From Lachnospiraceae bacterium UBA3638 (GTDB taxonomy: Bacteria; Bacillota; Clostridia; Lachnospirales; Lachnospiraceae): a stretch of 13,102 nt of DNA. A program made the translations under genes and the position numbers. A model generated the notes under the pieces. It was not told the DNA's origin. It did no database searches and saw only the letters and a program-made list of their open reading frames with translations. Each line of letters begins with the position of its first letter. Positions within the stretch are counted from its first letter, which is position 1. Positions 1 to 7,720 of the stretch are shown here, one piece after another. The stretch lies in assembly GCA_002373595.1 (NCBI GenBank), contig DFKT01000042.1, positions 16,463-29,564 of the forward strand, written 5' to 3'.

Positions 1-1422
1 CTCATCAGAGTGCTCGTTGAGGAGGAAGCATTCTCCATGGACGAGGCCATCAAGGTTGTGGGCAGGACCTGCGCTTATACCAATCATACGATACTTGCGG
101 AGGCTCTCGAGAAATGGCCTCTTGAATACTTAGAGCAGGTAGTGCCTCAGCTCATCCCTTACATCAAGGAACTCGACAAGAGAGTCAGAGCTAAGTACCG
201 CAGCCCCAAGGTACAGATCATAGACAAGGAAAAGAGAGTGCATATGGCACACATCGACATCCACTACGGATTCTCCGTAAACGGTGTCGCTGCCATTCAC
301 ACCGAGATACTTAAGAATACGGAGCTTAATGCTTTCTACAAGATCTATCCGGAGAAGTTCAACAACAAGACGAACGGTATCACTTTCAGAAGATGGCTCC
401 TTTCATGCAACAGAGAACTGGCTGATATGCTCTTTGAAGTGATCGGTGATTCGTATACCAGGGATGCAAATGATCTCGAGAAGCTCCTTGATTACATCGA
501 CAACGAAAAGGTGCTCACAAGCATTGAAGAGATCAAGAGGTTCAAAAAGAGAGAGCTTGTACGATATATCAAAGAGAAGGAGGGTATCGACATAGATCCC
601 GATTCCATCTTCGATATCCAGTCCAAGAGACTGCACGAGTACAAGCGTCAGCAGATGAATGCTCTCTATATCATTCACAAATATCTCGAGATAAAGGGCG
701 GCAAGAAGCCTGTGAGACCTGTCACATTTATGTTCGGAGCAAAGGCTGCACCCGCATACATCATAGCTCAGGATATTATTCATCTCCTTCTGTGCCTGCA
801 GGAGATAGTTAATAACGATCCCGATGTAAGCCCCTACATGAAGGTGCTCATGGTTGAGAACTACAATGTCTCCTACGCTGAGAAGATGATACCCGCATGT
901 GATATCTCAGAGCAGATATCTCTCGCATCCAAGGAGGCTTCCGGTACCGGTAATATGAAGTTCATGCTAAATGGTGCAATAACTCTCGGAACTGCAGACG
1001 GCGCAAATGTCGAGATAGCCGAGCTGGTCGGAGAGGATAACATCTTCATATTCGGTGTATCATCGGATGAAGTAATCGCACATTATGCAAAGGCTGATTA
1101 TGTATCCAGGGATTATTACAAAAAGAGCAAAGTCATAAAGGAAGCTGTCGATTTCATCACTTCGCCTCAGGTTGTAAAGGTCGGAAAGAAGGAGAGACTT
1201 CAGAGACTGCAGAAAGAGATTTTGAACAAAGACTGGTTCATGACTCTCATCGATCTCGAGGAGTATATCGAAGTCAAGGACAAAGCCCTGGCTGCTTTTG
1301 AAGACAGAGAGAAGTGGAGAAGGATGATGCTGACAAATATCGCGAAAGCCGGATTCTTCTCATCCGACAGAACGATCGAAGAGTACAACAGAGATATCTG
1401 GCATCTTACACGTATTGATTGA
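1..1422 (+). CDS. glgP: Glycogen phosphorylase, 3' part (5' end outside window)
   Basis: Alpha-glucan phosphorylase (GT35) cleaves terminal alpha-1,4-linked glucose from glycogen or maltodextrin with phosphate, giving glucose-1-phosphate; it is cytoplasmic and uses pyridoxal phosphate. The frame is open from base 1, and 473 codons are present. The motif AYTNHT at residues 25-30 corresponds to the active-site His near 377 of the muscle enzyme, so roughly 350 N-terminal residues are missing. KRLHEYKR (residues 209-216) and the cofactor signature [14 protein letters not shown] are intact, with the PLP-binding lysine at residue 320 (bases 958-960). A GTG at base 10 lies in mid-domain and is not a real start. 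The stop TGA at 1420-1422 is followed after 20 bases by the GH130 gene, which suggests co-transcription. No frameshift or missing key residue is seen. Family assignment is very secure; glycogen versus maltodextrin preference cannot be read from the sequence. Confidence 0.97.
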   Translation, partial: LIRVLVEEEAFSMDEAIKVVGRTCAYTNHTILAEALEKWPLEYLEQVVPQLIPYIKELDKRVRAKYRSPKVQIIDKEKRVHMAHIDIHYGFSVNGVAAIHTEILKNTELNAFYKIYPEKFNNKTNGITFRRWLLSCNRELADMLFEVIGDSYTRDANDLEKLLDYIDNEKVLTSIEEIKRFKKRELVRYIKEKEGIDIDPDSIFDIQSKRLHEYKRQQMNALYIIHKYLEIKGGKKPVRPVTFMFGAKAAPAYIIAQDIIHLLLCLQEIVNNDPDVSPYMKVLMVENYNVSYAEKMIPACDISEQISLASKEASGTGNMKFMLNGAITLGTADGANVEIAELVGEDNIFIFGVSSDEVIAHYAKADYVSRDYYKKSKVIKEAVDFITSPQVVKVGKKERLQRLQKEILNKDWFMTLIDLEEYIEVKDKALAAFEDREKWRRMMLTNIAKAGFFSSDRTIEEYNRDIWHLTRID

Positions 1423-1442
1423 GAAACAGAAAGGATCTACAG

Positions 1443-2621
1443 ATGAAGAACGTTCACCCTATGTACAAAAAGCTTCTCGCACAGCAGGAAGAACTGCTCA
1501 AGAGAAAGAATGAAAAGTCTGAGTTCTACAATGGCATATATGACAGATATAAATATCCTGTCCTGACAAATAAGCATGTGCCGATCATGTGGCAGTACGA
1601 TCTCGACAAGAGGACCAATCCTTATTTCCAGGAGAGGCTCGGTATCAATGCCGTGATGAATTCCGGCGCGCTCTATATGAACGGAAAATATTATCTCGTT
1701 GCGAGGATAGAGGGTAATGATCGCAAGTCATTCTTTGGTGTGGCTGAGAGTAAGAGCCCTGTTGATGGATTCAGGTTCCACGATTATCCGATCCTTCTCG
1801 AGGATACTTGCCCCGAGGAGACCAATGTATATGACATGCGACTGACCAAGCATGAGGACGGATATATCTACGGAGTCTTCTGCTCGGAGAGCAAGGACAA
1901 GACGGTAAAGGATCTCTCTGCGGCAGTTGCTGCAGCGGGCATCGTAAGGACCAAGGATCTCGAGCACTGGGAGAGACTGGATAATCTCAAGACATTACAT
2001 TCTCCTCAGCAGAGAAATGTCGTACTTCATCCGGAATTCGTAAACGGCAAGTATGCTTTCTATACCAGACCCATGGATGATTTCATCGATACCGGAAGCG
2101 GCGGCGGTATAGGATTCGGACTCTGCGATGATATCAGGCACGCTGTCATCGATGAGGAGAAGATGACTTCGATCAGAAAGTATCATACCATTACCGAGGT
2201 GAAGAACGGTGCAGGTGCAGTGCCTATCAAAACTGATGCGGGATGGATACATATTGCGCATGGAGTGAGAAATACCGCAGCAGGACTTCGCTATGTAATC
2301 TATGCCTTTGCAACGGATCTGAAGGATCCTTCAAAGGTGATCGCGGAGCCTTCGGGACTCCTCATCGCTCCCAGAGGAATAGAGAGAGTCGGTGATGTAA
2401 GCAATGTTGTATTTACCAACGGCGCAGTTGTAAATGAGAAGAACGAAGTGTATATCTATTACGCATCTTCGGATACCAGGATGCATGTTGCGGGAACCAC
2501 TATAGACAAGCTTGTTGATTATGTGTTCAACACCCCCGCAGATCCAGGCAGGAGCGTGCTCTGTGTAGAACAGAGATGTGATCTGATCAGGGATAACCTT
2601 AAGCTTTTGGGTAAGAAATAA
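1443..2621 (+). CDS. GH130 phosphorylase, probable 4-O-beta-D-mannosyl-D-glucose phosphorylase
   Basis: Expected reaction: beta-1,4-mannosyl-glucose plus phosphate gives alpha-mannose-1-phosphate plus glucose, a cytoplasmic step of mannan use in gut and rumen anaerobes. The 392-residue protein has no signal peptide. It has the N-terminal helix ([15 protein letters not shown]), the five-bladed beta-propeller body, and NVYDMRL, whose Asp is residue 131, the number I recall for the catalytic acid of the Bacteroides fragilis enzyme. Other family landmarks are [11 protein letters not shown] (220-230) and [20 protein letters not shown] (255-274). I chose ATG 1443 because AAAGGA at 1430-1435 sits 7 bases upstream; an in-frame TTG at 1419 lacks a comparable site. 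Its stop overlaps the manA start by one base (TAATG). GH130 subfamily 1 is inferred from resemblance; activity on mannobiose or mannosyl-GlcNAc is a less likely alternative. Confidence 0.9.
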   Translation: MKNVHPMYKKLLAQQEELLKRKNEKSEFYNGIYDRYKYPVLTNKHVPIMWQYDLDKRTNPYFQERLGINAVMNSGALYMNGKYYLVARIEGNDRKSFFGVAESKSPVDGFRFHDYPILLEDTCPEETNVYDMRLTKHEDGYIYGVFCSESKDKTVKDLSAAVAAAGIVRTKDLEHWERLDNLKTLHSPQQRNVVLHPEFVNGKYAFYTRPMDDFIDTGSGGGIGFGLCDDIRHAVIDEEKMTSIRKYHTITEVKNGAGAVPIKTDAGWIHIAHGVRNTAAGLRYVIYAFATDLKDPSKVIAEPSGLLIAPRGIERVGDVSNVVFTNGAVVNEKNEVYIYYASSDTRMHVAGTTIDKLVDYVFNTPADPGRSVLCVEQRCDLIRDNLKLLGKK

Positions 2622-3589
2622 TGACTGACATACTTTTCTTTAAGCCGTTTTTTTCCCATACGATATGGGGAGGAACAAGGCTTCGCGAAGATTTCGGATA
2701 TGATGAGCCGGGTGAAGATCTCGGTGAATGCTGGGGAATCTCCGGGCATCCGAGCGGTATGTGCTATGTAAAAGGTGGGGAGTATGACGGCAGATCTCTC
2801 GCGGATCTGTGGCAGAATGAGCCTCGGCTTTTCGGCAGAACGCGCACCGACGGAGATACCGGTAAAGGATCACCTTTCCCCCTGCTGATCAAGATAATAG
2901 ATGCAAAAAGCGATCTGAGCATACAGGTTCACCCCGATGATGAGTACGCACGAGTACATGAGAATGGTTCGCTGGGAAAGACTGAATGCTGGTACATACT
3001 CGACTGTCCGGAGGATGGAAAGCTCGTTGTAGGACATAATGCTTCGTCACGCGAGGAGCTTGCATCCATGATAGAGAATGGGAGATGGTCGGAACTCATC
3101 CGCGAAGTACCTGTTAAAAGGGGTGATTTCATTCAGATAGATCCCGGTACGATGCATGCCATAAAGGGCGGTGTCATGCTCCTGGAGACTCAGCAGAGCA
3201 GTGATATCACCTACAGAGTATATGATTATGACAGGCTTCAGAATGGAAAGCCGAGACAGCTTCACATACGGCAGAGCATAGATGTCATGACAGTCCCCGC
3301 TGCGGCTCCGGAAGAGAGCGTACAGCATTTCGGAGTAGCCACGGAATGCGGCTTGCAGCAGTTATACAGATGCGGTTATTACACTGTGTACAGAGGTGTG
3401 GTAAAGGAGTCCGAGAGTGGAGTACTCCGTATAAGGAGAGAGCATCCTTTTCTCAATCTGTCTGTCATAGACGGATCCGGCACTGTCGAAGGAAAGCCGG
3501 TAAAAAAAGGAGATCACATGATCCTGACCGCCGCCAAGGACGAGTATACCCTGGGCGGAGATATGGAAGTGATATTGTCAGGGATATGA
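2621..3589 (+). CDS. manA: Mannose-6-phosphate isomerase, type I
   Basis: Zinc-dependent cupin enzyme interconverting mannose-6-phosphate and fructose-6-phosphate. The 322-residue length matches the short Bacillus-type ManA. The metal site is visible: QVHPDD (Gln102, His104), KTECWY (Glu122) and PGTMHAIKGG (His179). The stretch ETQQSSDITYRVYDYDR (189-205) carries the conserved active-site Arg199. The start overlaps the GH130 stop as TAATG, so translation is probably coupled; its own Shine-Dalgarno (GGGTAAG) is weak. The order GH130 then manA makes biochemical sense: mannose-1-phosphate from the phosphorylase needs a phosphomannomutase (not in this window) and then ManA to enter glycolysis. 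The stop TGA (3587-3589) abuts the stop of the convergent gene at 3590 with no base between. Family assignment is secure. Confidence 0.95.
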   Translation: MTDILFFKPFFSHTIWGGTRLREDFGYDEPGEDLGECWGISGHPSGMCYVKGGEYDGRSLADLWQNEPRLFGRTRTDGDTGKGSPFPLLIKIIDAKSDLSIQVHPDDEYARVHENGSLGKTECWYILDCPEDGKLVVGHNASSREELASMIENGRWSELIREVPVKRGDFIQIDPGTMHAIKGGVMLLETQQSSDITYRVYDYDRLQNGKPRQLHIRQSIDVMTVPAAAPEESVQHFGVATECGLQQLYRCGYYTVYRGVVKESESGVLRIRREHPFLNLSVIDGSGTVEGKPVKKGDHMILTAAKDEYTLGGDMEVILSGI

Positions 3590-6562
3590 TCAGGTGAAGA
3601 GATTCAGGAAAGCTTCGGAAGTGACTGTCTGAACCTCGAGCTGTCTGAACCTGTTAACGGTAGAAACAAGATATGAGAACATACTGCGCTGGAGGAACAG
3701 AGCCTCTGCGCAGTTTTCTTTTATCAGTGAAGGAAGATCTGCGGTGCATACGAGGATCCTGGCGGGAAGATCGTCGACGGATACCTCAAATATCATACCG
3801 AGCAGATGATTCCTTGAAGGGGAATCGATTACGCGTACGATGGGGGATATACCTGCGCCGTCCAATATCACGGCACGGCTGCCGCTTACGATCCTATACC
3901 ACTCAGGTGTGGTACATGCATCGCTCATAAAGTCTGATATTGCGGGATGTGAGCTGTTTATTACGAGGCCATAGGTGCCCGGACCGCCGGGTTTACCCTT
4001 GGCAGCGCTGTATGAGTTCAGATCTCTTGCAGGTCCTACTTCGGGTGCATATGAGACCTTTACCGACTTCGTATAGGGAAGATCGTTTGCATAGAGAAGC
4101 ACAGCACCGGGAGTTTTTGCAAACTCAAGGGCTTCCCCGGCATTTTTGGCGAGCGAAACCTTAAAGAGTCTGGAAGAATACGGTCTGGTGCCGGTTGAGG
4201 TAAAGAACTCGGGCTCTATCTCACCTGTTTTTTCTGATACTGCAAGCTCGCCCTCGGGTATATCGGACATCTTCGGGAAGGACGAGATATAATATGTATT
4301 TCTGGTGTTTACCGTGCCGGAAGAGAGCTCAAATACGAGCTTTATCGACATGGGGACTTCGGATTCGGGGACTTTAAGCTTGCAGATGCAGAGCTTGTGT
4401 CTGCCGGGCGCGTCGATATCGGGCAGATCGCACTGTCCTGAGCTTATGGTTTCGCCGCTCCTGCGGTCTATCATGCAGTATGAGAGAACGGGAGAGGCGA
4501 TGGGCTCCTTTCCGTAATAGGCGAGCAGCATACGGCATTTCATCGAAGATCCCGCTTCGACGATATATGAGGGGAAACATGCCATAAGTACTGTATCCGA
4601 GCAGAAAGTCCTCCATTTTGTCTCGCTGAAGAACCCCTTGTTTTTGGAGAGGGGATCAAGTACACCGCTAAGGGAAGGATGCACTCCGAGATTGTCTCTG
4701 AGACCGCTCAGGAAGAATCCGGCGAGGTATTCGGATCTGAATGCCGCTTCGAGTTCGTTTTTCAGGCAGTTGGCCGCCAATGCGCCCGCACATTCAAAAG
4801 ACTGTGAGAGATACGGACCCGAAGGGGAACTCAGGACTTTCCTGAGTGTCGATGTGATATATGAGGGCTTTAACAGGCCGGTATAATTCGCAGCGCTCCC
4901 CTGATCCCTGGTCAGATATCTGGGATCGGGATAGAAATCATATCCGCCTATGCGGTCCGAGATGACCGGAATAAGGGGTATACTGTCAGAGTCAGCCAGA
5001 GTCGAGATGGTCTCGTCAGTAGCAGCAGAGTCATGGAGGAGGAACCCGCTCTTACCGAACAGATCGGGGCGAATAGTCGCATCGTAGCGAGTGGATGTAC
5101 CCGGTACGGAATTCTGTATGAAACCTAACGGGCCGTCACACTCGGGGAAAGCGCCTCGAAGGAGTCTCGTACGGGACAGCCTGGATGCTATCCGGCATGA
5201 ATCCCTGTGGACGAGGAGCAATGAAGGATGCGAAGTAAGTGACCTGAGGACCTCGAGCTGATCGGATGAGTAGTCCTCTATGGTCAGGAATATGCACAGA
5301 CCGAGGAAGTCCGCTGCCAGAAGAGCGGCTTCCGAGGGAATGTATTTATAATAACGAATGCAATTTATACCCCAGTTCTTTGTACATTTATAATATGTCA
5401 GCCACTCGCCGAGAGAAACCGGCGCAAATCCTGTGAGCGGGAATGAGAGTGGATCGTACTCGCCGCGTATAAAGAACGGGGATCCGTTCAGCTCAAAATG
5501 ATTTTCAAAGGCTTTGAAATCACGGAAGCCAAACCAATGACATACGTTATCTATAACTTCTTCGCCATCGTATATTTCTGTGGTCAATCTGTAGACCCAG
5601 GGCTCATATTCATCCCAAGTAACAGATGTTTTTGAAAGATCTATAGGTATACGTACCGTAGAAATATATGATCCTGACGAATCAAGAGATGCGTTATTTA
5701 ATTCCGCCTCGTATTCGATAACGGGTATTATATCATTCCATATCTTAAGATTTGACTCAATGCTCTTTCTTGAATCATGGAACTGAGGACCGGAAAGTTC
5801 AGTATTTTCCTGATCATCTGAAGAGGTATCGGATTTCCGTTCATCCTCGGAAGGGGTCTCAGCCTCGTCAGCGTCAGTTCTTTCCTTCTCGTCCGGAAGC
5901 AACCTGCACAGATCCACATGGGATTTAAGTACAAGCTCCGAAAACTCTGAAGAACATGCGATATTTAATAAGAGTTCTGCATTGGATTCGGTCGGGTAGG
6001 AGATCACCCTGGACTTCTTAATGTAGATATCACTTGTTATTTTGATATAGATCTCACCGAGCATTCCGTTCCAGTTGTATTCGGCGGTTACTGTCTCCGG
6101 TACGGCGGAGAGATCGTTGTCCTCCGAGGGTGCGTTGGAGACCATGACCGTGACTGAAGGACATATGGTATGAAGGAACGGAGTGAGATCGAATTCCGCT
6201 GTGGTGAAGTCGCCGGACGAGGATCCGACCGGCTGATTGTCCACCCATACTCCGAGTATGCGGCGGGCTCTTTCTATATGTAATATTACTTTCCTTCCGC
6301 CGATCTCTCTTATATGGTCGAAGGGAAGGTTTACGCTCTTCTGATACCAGGCATATCCTGCAAAGGGATGGGAGGCCGTCATGCCGGGGGCGCCCGGGGC
6401 ATTTGAGTATTCGATATCTCTCGGTGCGACTTCGGCTGCGGCTACAGTGCCGGGCAGATCTATCTCAAGAGGATAGGCATAGCTCTCAAAATGCCTGGAT
6501 AGTCCACGCATCTGTTCGTCGAGTCGTAATGCCCATTTTCCTGAGAGATCAATCCTGATCAT
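3590..6562 (-). CDS. GH2-like protein with both catalytic glutamates apparently lost
   Basis: A 990-residue cytoplasmic protein (no signal peptide) with glycoside hydrolase family 2 architecture. It has a jelly-roll sugar-binding domain (about 1-180, LSGKWALRLD to YNWNGMLGEIYI), an Ig-like region with an acidic low-complexity linker (about 222-255), a TIM barrel starting at WFGFRDFKAFENHFELNG (343-360), and a C-terminal part of unknown role. IPVISDRIGGYDFYPD (531-546) and GALAANCLKNELEAAF (593-608) align with a GH2 subgroup whose consensus I recall as ISHEIGQYQVYPD and ALxxxxKEEIEAALR. The recalled SHE is SDR here (535-537), and the usual HPS...GNE reads HPSLLLVHRDSC (445-456). The ATG at 6562 overlaps the upstream gene; TTG at 6568, 6 bases after GAAGGG, is an alternative. 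Fold is reasonably secure; substrate is unknown, and a non-catalytic sugar-binding role is possible. Confidence 0.8.
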   Translation of the reverse strand: MIRIDLSGKWALRLDEQMRGLSRHFESYAYPLEIDLPGTVAAAEVAPRDIEYSNAPGAPGMTASHPFAGYAWYQKSVNLPFDHIREIGGRKVILHIERARRILGVWVDNQPVGSSSGDFTTAEFDLTPFLHTICPSVTVMVSNAPSEDNDLSAVPETVTAEYNWNGMLGEIYIKITSDIYIKKSRVISYPTESNAELLLNIACSSEFSELVLKSHVDLCRLLPDEKERTDADEAETPSEDERKSDTSSDDQENTELSGPQFHDSRKSIESNLKIWNDIIPVIEYEAELNNASLDSSGSYISTVRIPIDLSKTSVTWDEYEPWVYRLTTEIYDGEEVIDNVCHWFGFRDFKAFENHFELNGSPFFIRGEYDPLSFPLTGFAPVSLGEWLTYYKCTKNWGINCIRYYKYIPSEAALLAADFLGLCIFLTIEDYSSDQLEVLRSLTSHPSLLLVHRDSCRIASRLSRTRLLRGAFPECDGPLGFIQNSVPGTSTRYDATIRPDLFGKSGFLLHDSAATDETISTLADSDSIPLIPVISDRIGGYDFYPDPRYLTRDQGSAANYTGLLKPSYITSTLRKVLSSPSGPYLSQSFECAGALAANCLKNELEAAFRSEYLAGFFLSGLRDNLGVHPSLSGVLDPLSKNKGFFSETKWRTFCSDTVLMACFPSYIVEAGSSMKCRMLLAYYGKEPIASPVLSYCMIDRRSGETISSGQCDLPDIDAPGRHKLCICKLKVPESEVPMSIKLVFELSSGTVNTRNTYYISSFPKMSDIPEGELAVSEKTGEIEPEFFTSTGTRPYSSRLFKVSLAKNAGEALEFAKTPGAVLLYANDLPYTKSVKVSYAPEVGPARDLNSYSAAKGKPGGPGTYGLVINSSHPAISDFMSDACTTPEWYRIVSGSRAVILDGAGISPIVRVIDSPSRNHLLGMIFEVSVDDLPARILVCTADLPSLIKENCAEALFLQRSMFSYLVSTVNRFRQLEVQTVTSEAFLNLFT
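3625..3652. repeat. 12-base direct repeat, period 16, inside the GH2-like gene
   Basis: CTGTCTGAACCT occurs at 3625-3636 and again at 3641-3652, separated by CGAG. It lies in the last 25 codons of the minus-strand GH2-like gene. The period is not a multiple of three, so the two copies are read in different frames and do not make a peptide repeat. It may be a small local duplication or chance. Confidence 0.5.
3683..3722 (+). terminator. Intrinsic terminator of the glgP-GH130-manA operon
   Basis: ACTGCGC (3683-3689) pairs perfectly with GCGCAGT (3708-3714). After a bulged T, GGAGG (3691-3695) pairs with CCTCT (3703-3707, one G-U), leaving loop AACAGAG. The stem runs into TTTTCTTTT, so polarity is plus. 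It stands about 95 bases past the manA stop and inside the coding sequence of the convergent GH2-like gene (codons near residues 950-960 of that protein). Read on the minus strand the hairpin is preceded, not followed, by the T tract complement, so it should act only on transcripts coming from manA. Not tested; the call rests on the pairing and the U tract. Confidence 0.8.
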
Positions 6563-7466
6563 TGTCAAATAAAACCCTTCCGCTGGCGCCGCAGGGAAGA
6601 ACGAGCGAACTGCCCGATACGGGCAGGCCGATCTCATCTGCGGTGACGGTTCCCTTGTGAGACTTCAGTACTGTTTTGGATAATATATAGGTAAGAACTC
6701 CGGGCTGGAGTCCCGTTGTATATGAATTGAGCAGGAAAAAGAGAGGCTTATCCGACACAAGCTCCGATACTTTTTCCATAAAAGGCCAGAGGCTCTCTTC
6801 GAGCTTCCAGATCTCACCCTTGGGTCCTCTTCCGTATGAAGGGGGATCCATTATGATGCCGTCGTATTTATTACCGCGCCTGATCTCTCGCTCGACCAGT
6901 TTGAGACAGTCGTCGACGAAGTAGCGGATGGGAGCATCGCCGAGACCGGAGAGGACTGCATTATCCTTCGCCCAGCCGGTCATACCTTTGGAGGCATCGA
7001 CATGGACAACTTCCGCACCCGAAGCGGCGGCCGATATCGTGGCACCGCCCGTGTATGCAAACAGATTGAGCACTTTGACGGGTGTATTGTCCCCCGATCT
7101 TTTCCTGCGTGAGACTTCTTCTTCTATTATAGAAGAAAACCAATCCCAGTTGACTGCCTGCTCGGGGAAAACGCCCGTATGCTTGAAAGCAAAGGGCTTA
7201 ATGTGAAAGCGGAGCTTTTTGCCCGTGATGAGCTCATATCCGATATCCCATTCGTCGGGCATACTGCGATCGTCCCATTCACCGCCGCCTTTGGCGGAGC
7301 GGATATAGCGGCCGTCGTATTTTTTCCAGCGGGGATGGGAGCGCTTCGTATTCCATATTATCTGCGGATCCGGACGGACGAGTACAACATCACCCCAGCG
7401 TTCAAGCTTTTCTCCGCCCGAAGTGTCAAATACTTCTATATCTTTCCATCTGTCCGCTATGATCAT
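6549..7466 (-). CDS. Class I SAM-dependent methyltransferase, COG1092/RlmI-like without PUA domain
   Basis: A 305-residue protein. The Rossmann core begins with motif I LNLFAYTGG (133-141), then AEVVHVDAS with the ribose-binding Asp157, a VDD pair (184-186), and motif IV DPPSYG (207-212), typical of the Methyltrans_SAM family that includes 23S rRNA m5C methyltransferase RlmI. The N-terminal part (VLVRPDPQIIW, FKHTGVFPEQAVNWDW) matches a compact subfamily lacking the PUA RNA-binding domain of RlmI, so the substrate is uncertain; an rRNA target is a family-based guess. ATG 7466 starts the conserved N-terminal segment, but only a distant GGAA stands upstream. It is divergent from the S10 operon across a 400-base gap. 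Its stop lies 14 bases inside the GH2-like gene, implying co-transcription and likely coupled translation. No clear promoter could be chosen for it in the AT-rich gap. Confidence 0.9.
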   Translation of the reverse strand: MIIADRWKDIEVFDTSGGEKLERWGDVVLVRPDPQIIWNTKRSHPRWKKYDGRYIRSAKGGGEWDDRSMPDEWDIGYELITGKKLRFHIKPFAFKHTGVFPEQAVNWDWFSSIIEEEVSRRKRSGDNTPVKVLNLFAYTGGATISAAASGAEVVHVDASKGMTGWAKDNAVLSGLGDAPIRYFVDDCLKLVEREIRRGNKYDGIIMDPPSYGRGPKGEIWKLEESLWPFMEKVSELVSDKPLFFLLNSYTTGLQPGVLTYILSKTVLKSHKGTVTADEIGLPVSGSSLVLPCGASGRVLFDNDQD

Positions 7467-7594
7467 ATAAGTGAGATTCCGTAAAATGATTTAGATTTTG
7501 GTTGCCGATACCTGCCCGACAACATATAATAAGATACCACAAAATAGATTTTTATGGAAGAAAATGAGTTTTTTGAAAAAAATAAAAAAAATGC

Positions 7595-7623
7595 TTGCAT
7601 TTTGCAGACAGGTCGGGTAGAAT
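7595..7623 (+). promoter_or_regulatory. Sigma-A-type promoter of the S10 operon
   Basis: TTGCAT (7595-7600) and TAGAAT (7618-7623) are separated by exactly 17 bases, each one or two bases from the consensus. Just upstream, 7575-7592 is almost all A, resembling an UP element for the RNA polymerase alpha subunit, as expected for a highly expressed ribosomal operon. The start of transcription is predicted near 7630, giving a leader of about 237 bases before rpsJ. The -35 box sits on a palindrome, AAAATGC-TT-GCATTTT (7588-7603). Confidence 0.85.
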
Positions 7624-7662
7624 GTCTCTTGCTGTGACATGATAGCTGTGAAGCGGAGGTTG

Positions 7663-7692
7663 CCATGATCGGGTGACCGGTTATGGGTTTTT
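7663..7692 (+). terminator. Attenuator-like hairpin with U tract in the rpsJ leader
   Basis: CCATGATCGG (7663-7672) and CCGGTTATGG (7677-7686) form an uninterrupted 10-bp stem with two G-U pairs, capped by GTGA, a GNRA tetraloop. The stem is followed by G and then five T residues (7688-7692). This is the form of an intrinsic terminator or strong pause site about 60 bases after the predicted transcription start. The U tract is short and one G separates it from the stem, so partial termination or pausing is more likely than full termination. The role in attenuation is inferred. Confidence 0.55.
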
Positions 7693-7720
7693 CGCGGAGC
7701 GAATGTCGAGTTTAACCTGA

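Noticed and set aside
1419..1442. TTG at 1419 as the start of the GH130 gene
   Set aside because: ATG 1443 has AAAGGA at 7 bases and gives the numbering expected for catalytic Asp131.
3502..3523. Minus-strand terminator for the GH2-like gene (GATC-ATGT-GATC then seven T)
   Set aside because: The stem has only 4 solid base pairs, too weak for a confident call, although the T run is suggestive and it lies about 70 bases after the stop.
6563..6637. 25-codon N-terminal extension of the GH2-like gene to ATG 6637
   Set aside because: It lies wholly within the methyltransferase gene, resembles no GH2 start, and the conserved domain begins right at MIRIDLSGKW; the GAAGGG site fits a start at 6562-6568.
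7490..7580. Promoter for the divergent methyltransferase gene
   Set aside because: Several -10-like AT stretches exist (for example TATTAT on the minus strand), but none has a matching -35 at proper spacing, so no choice can be supported.
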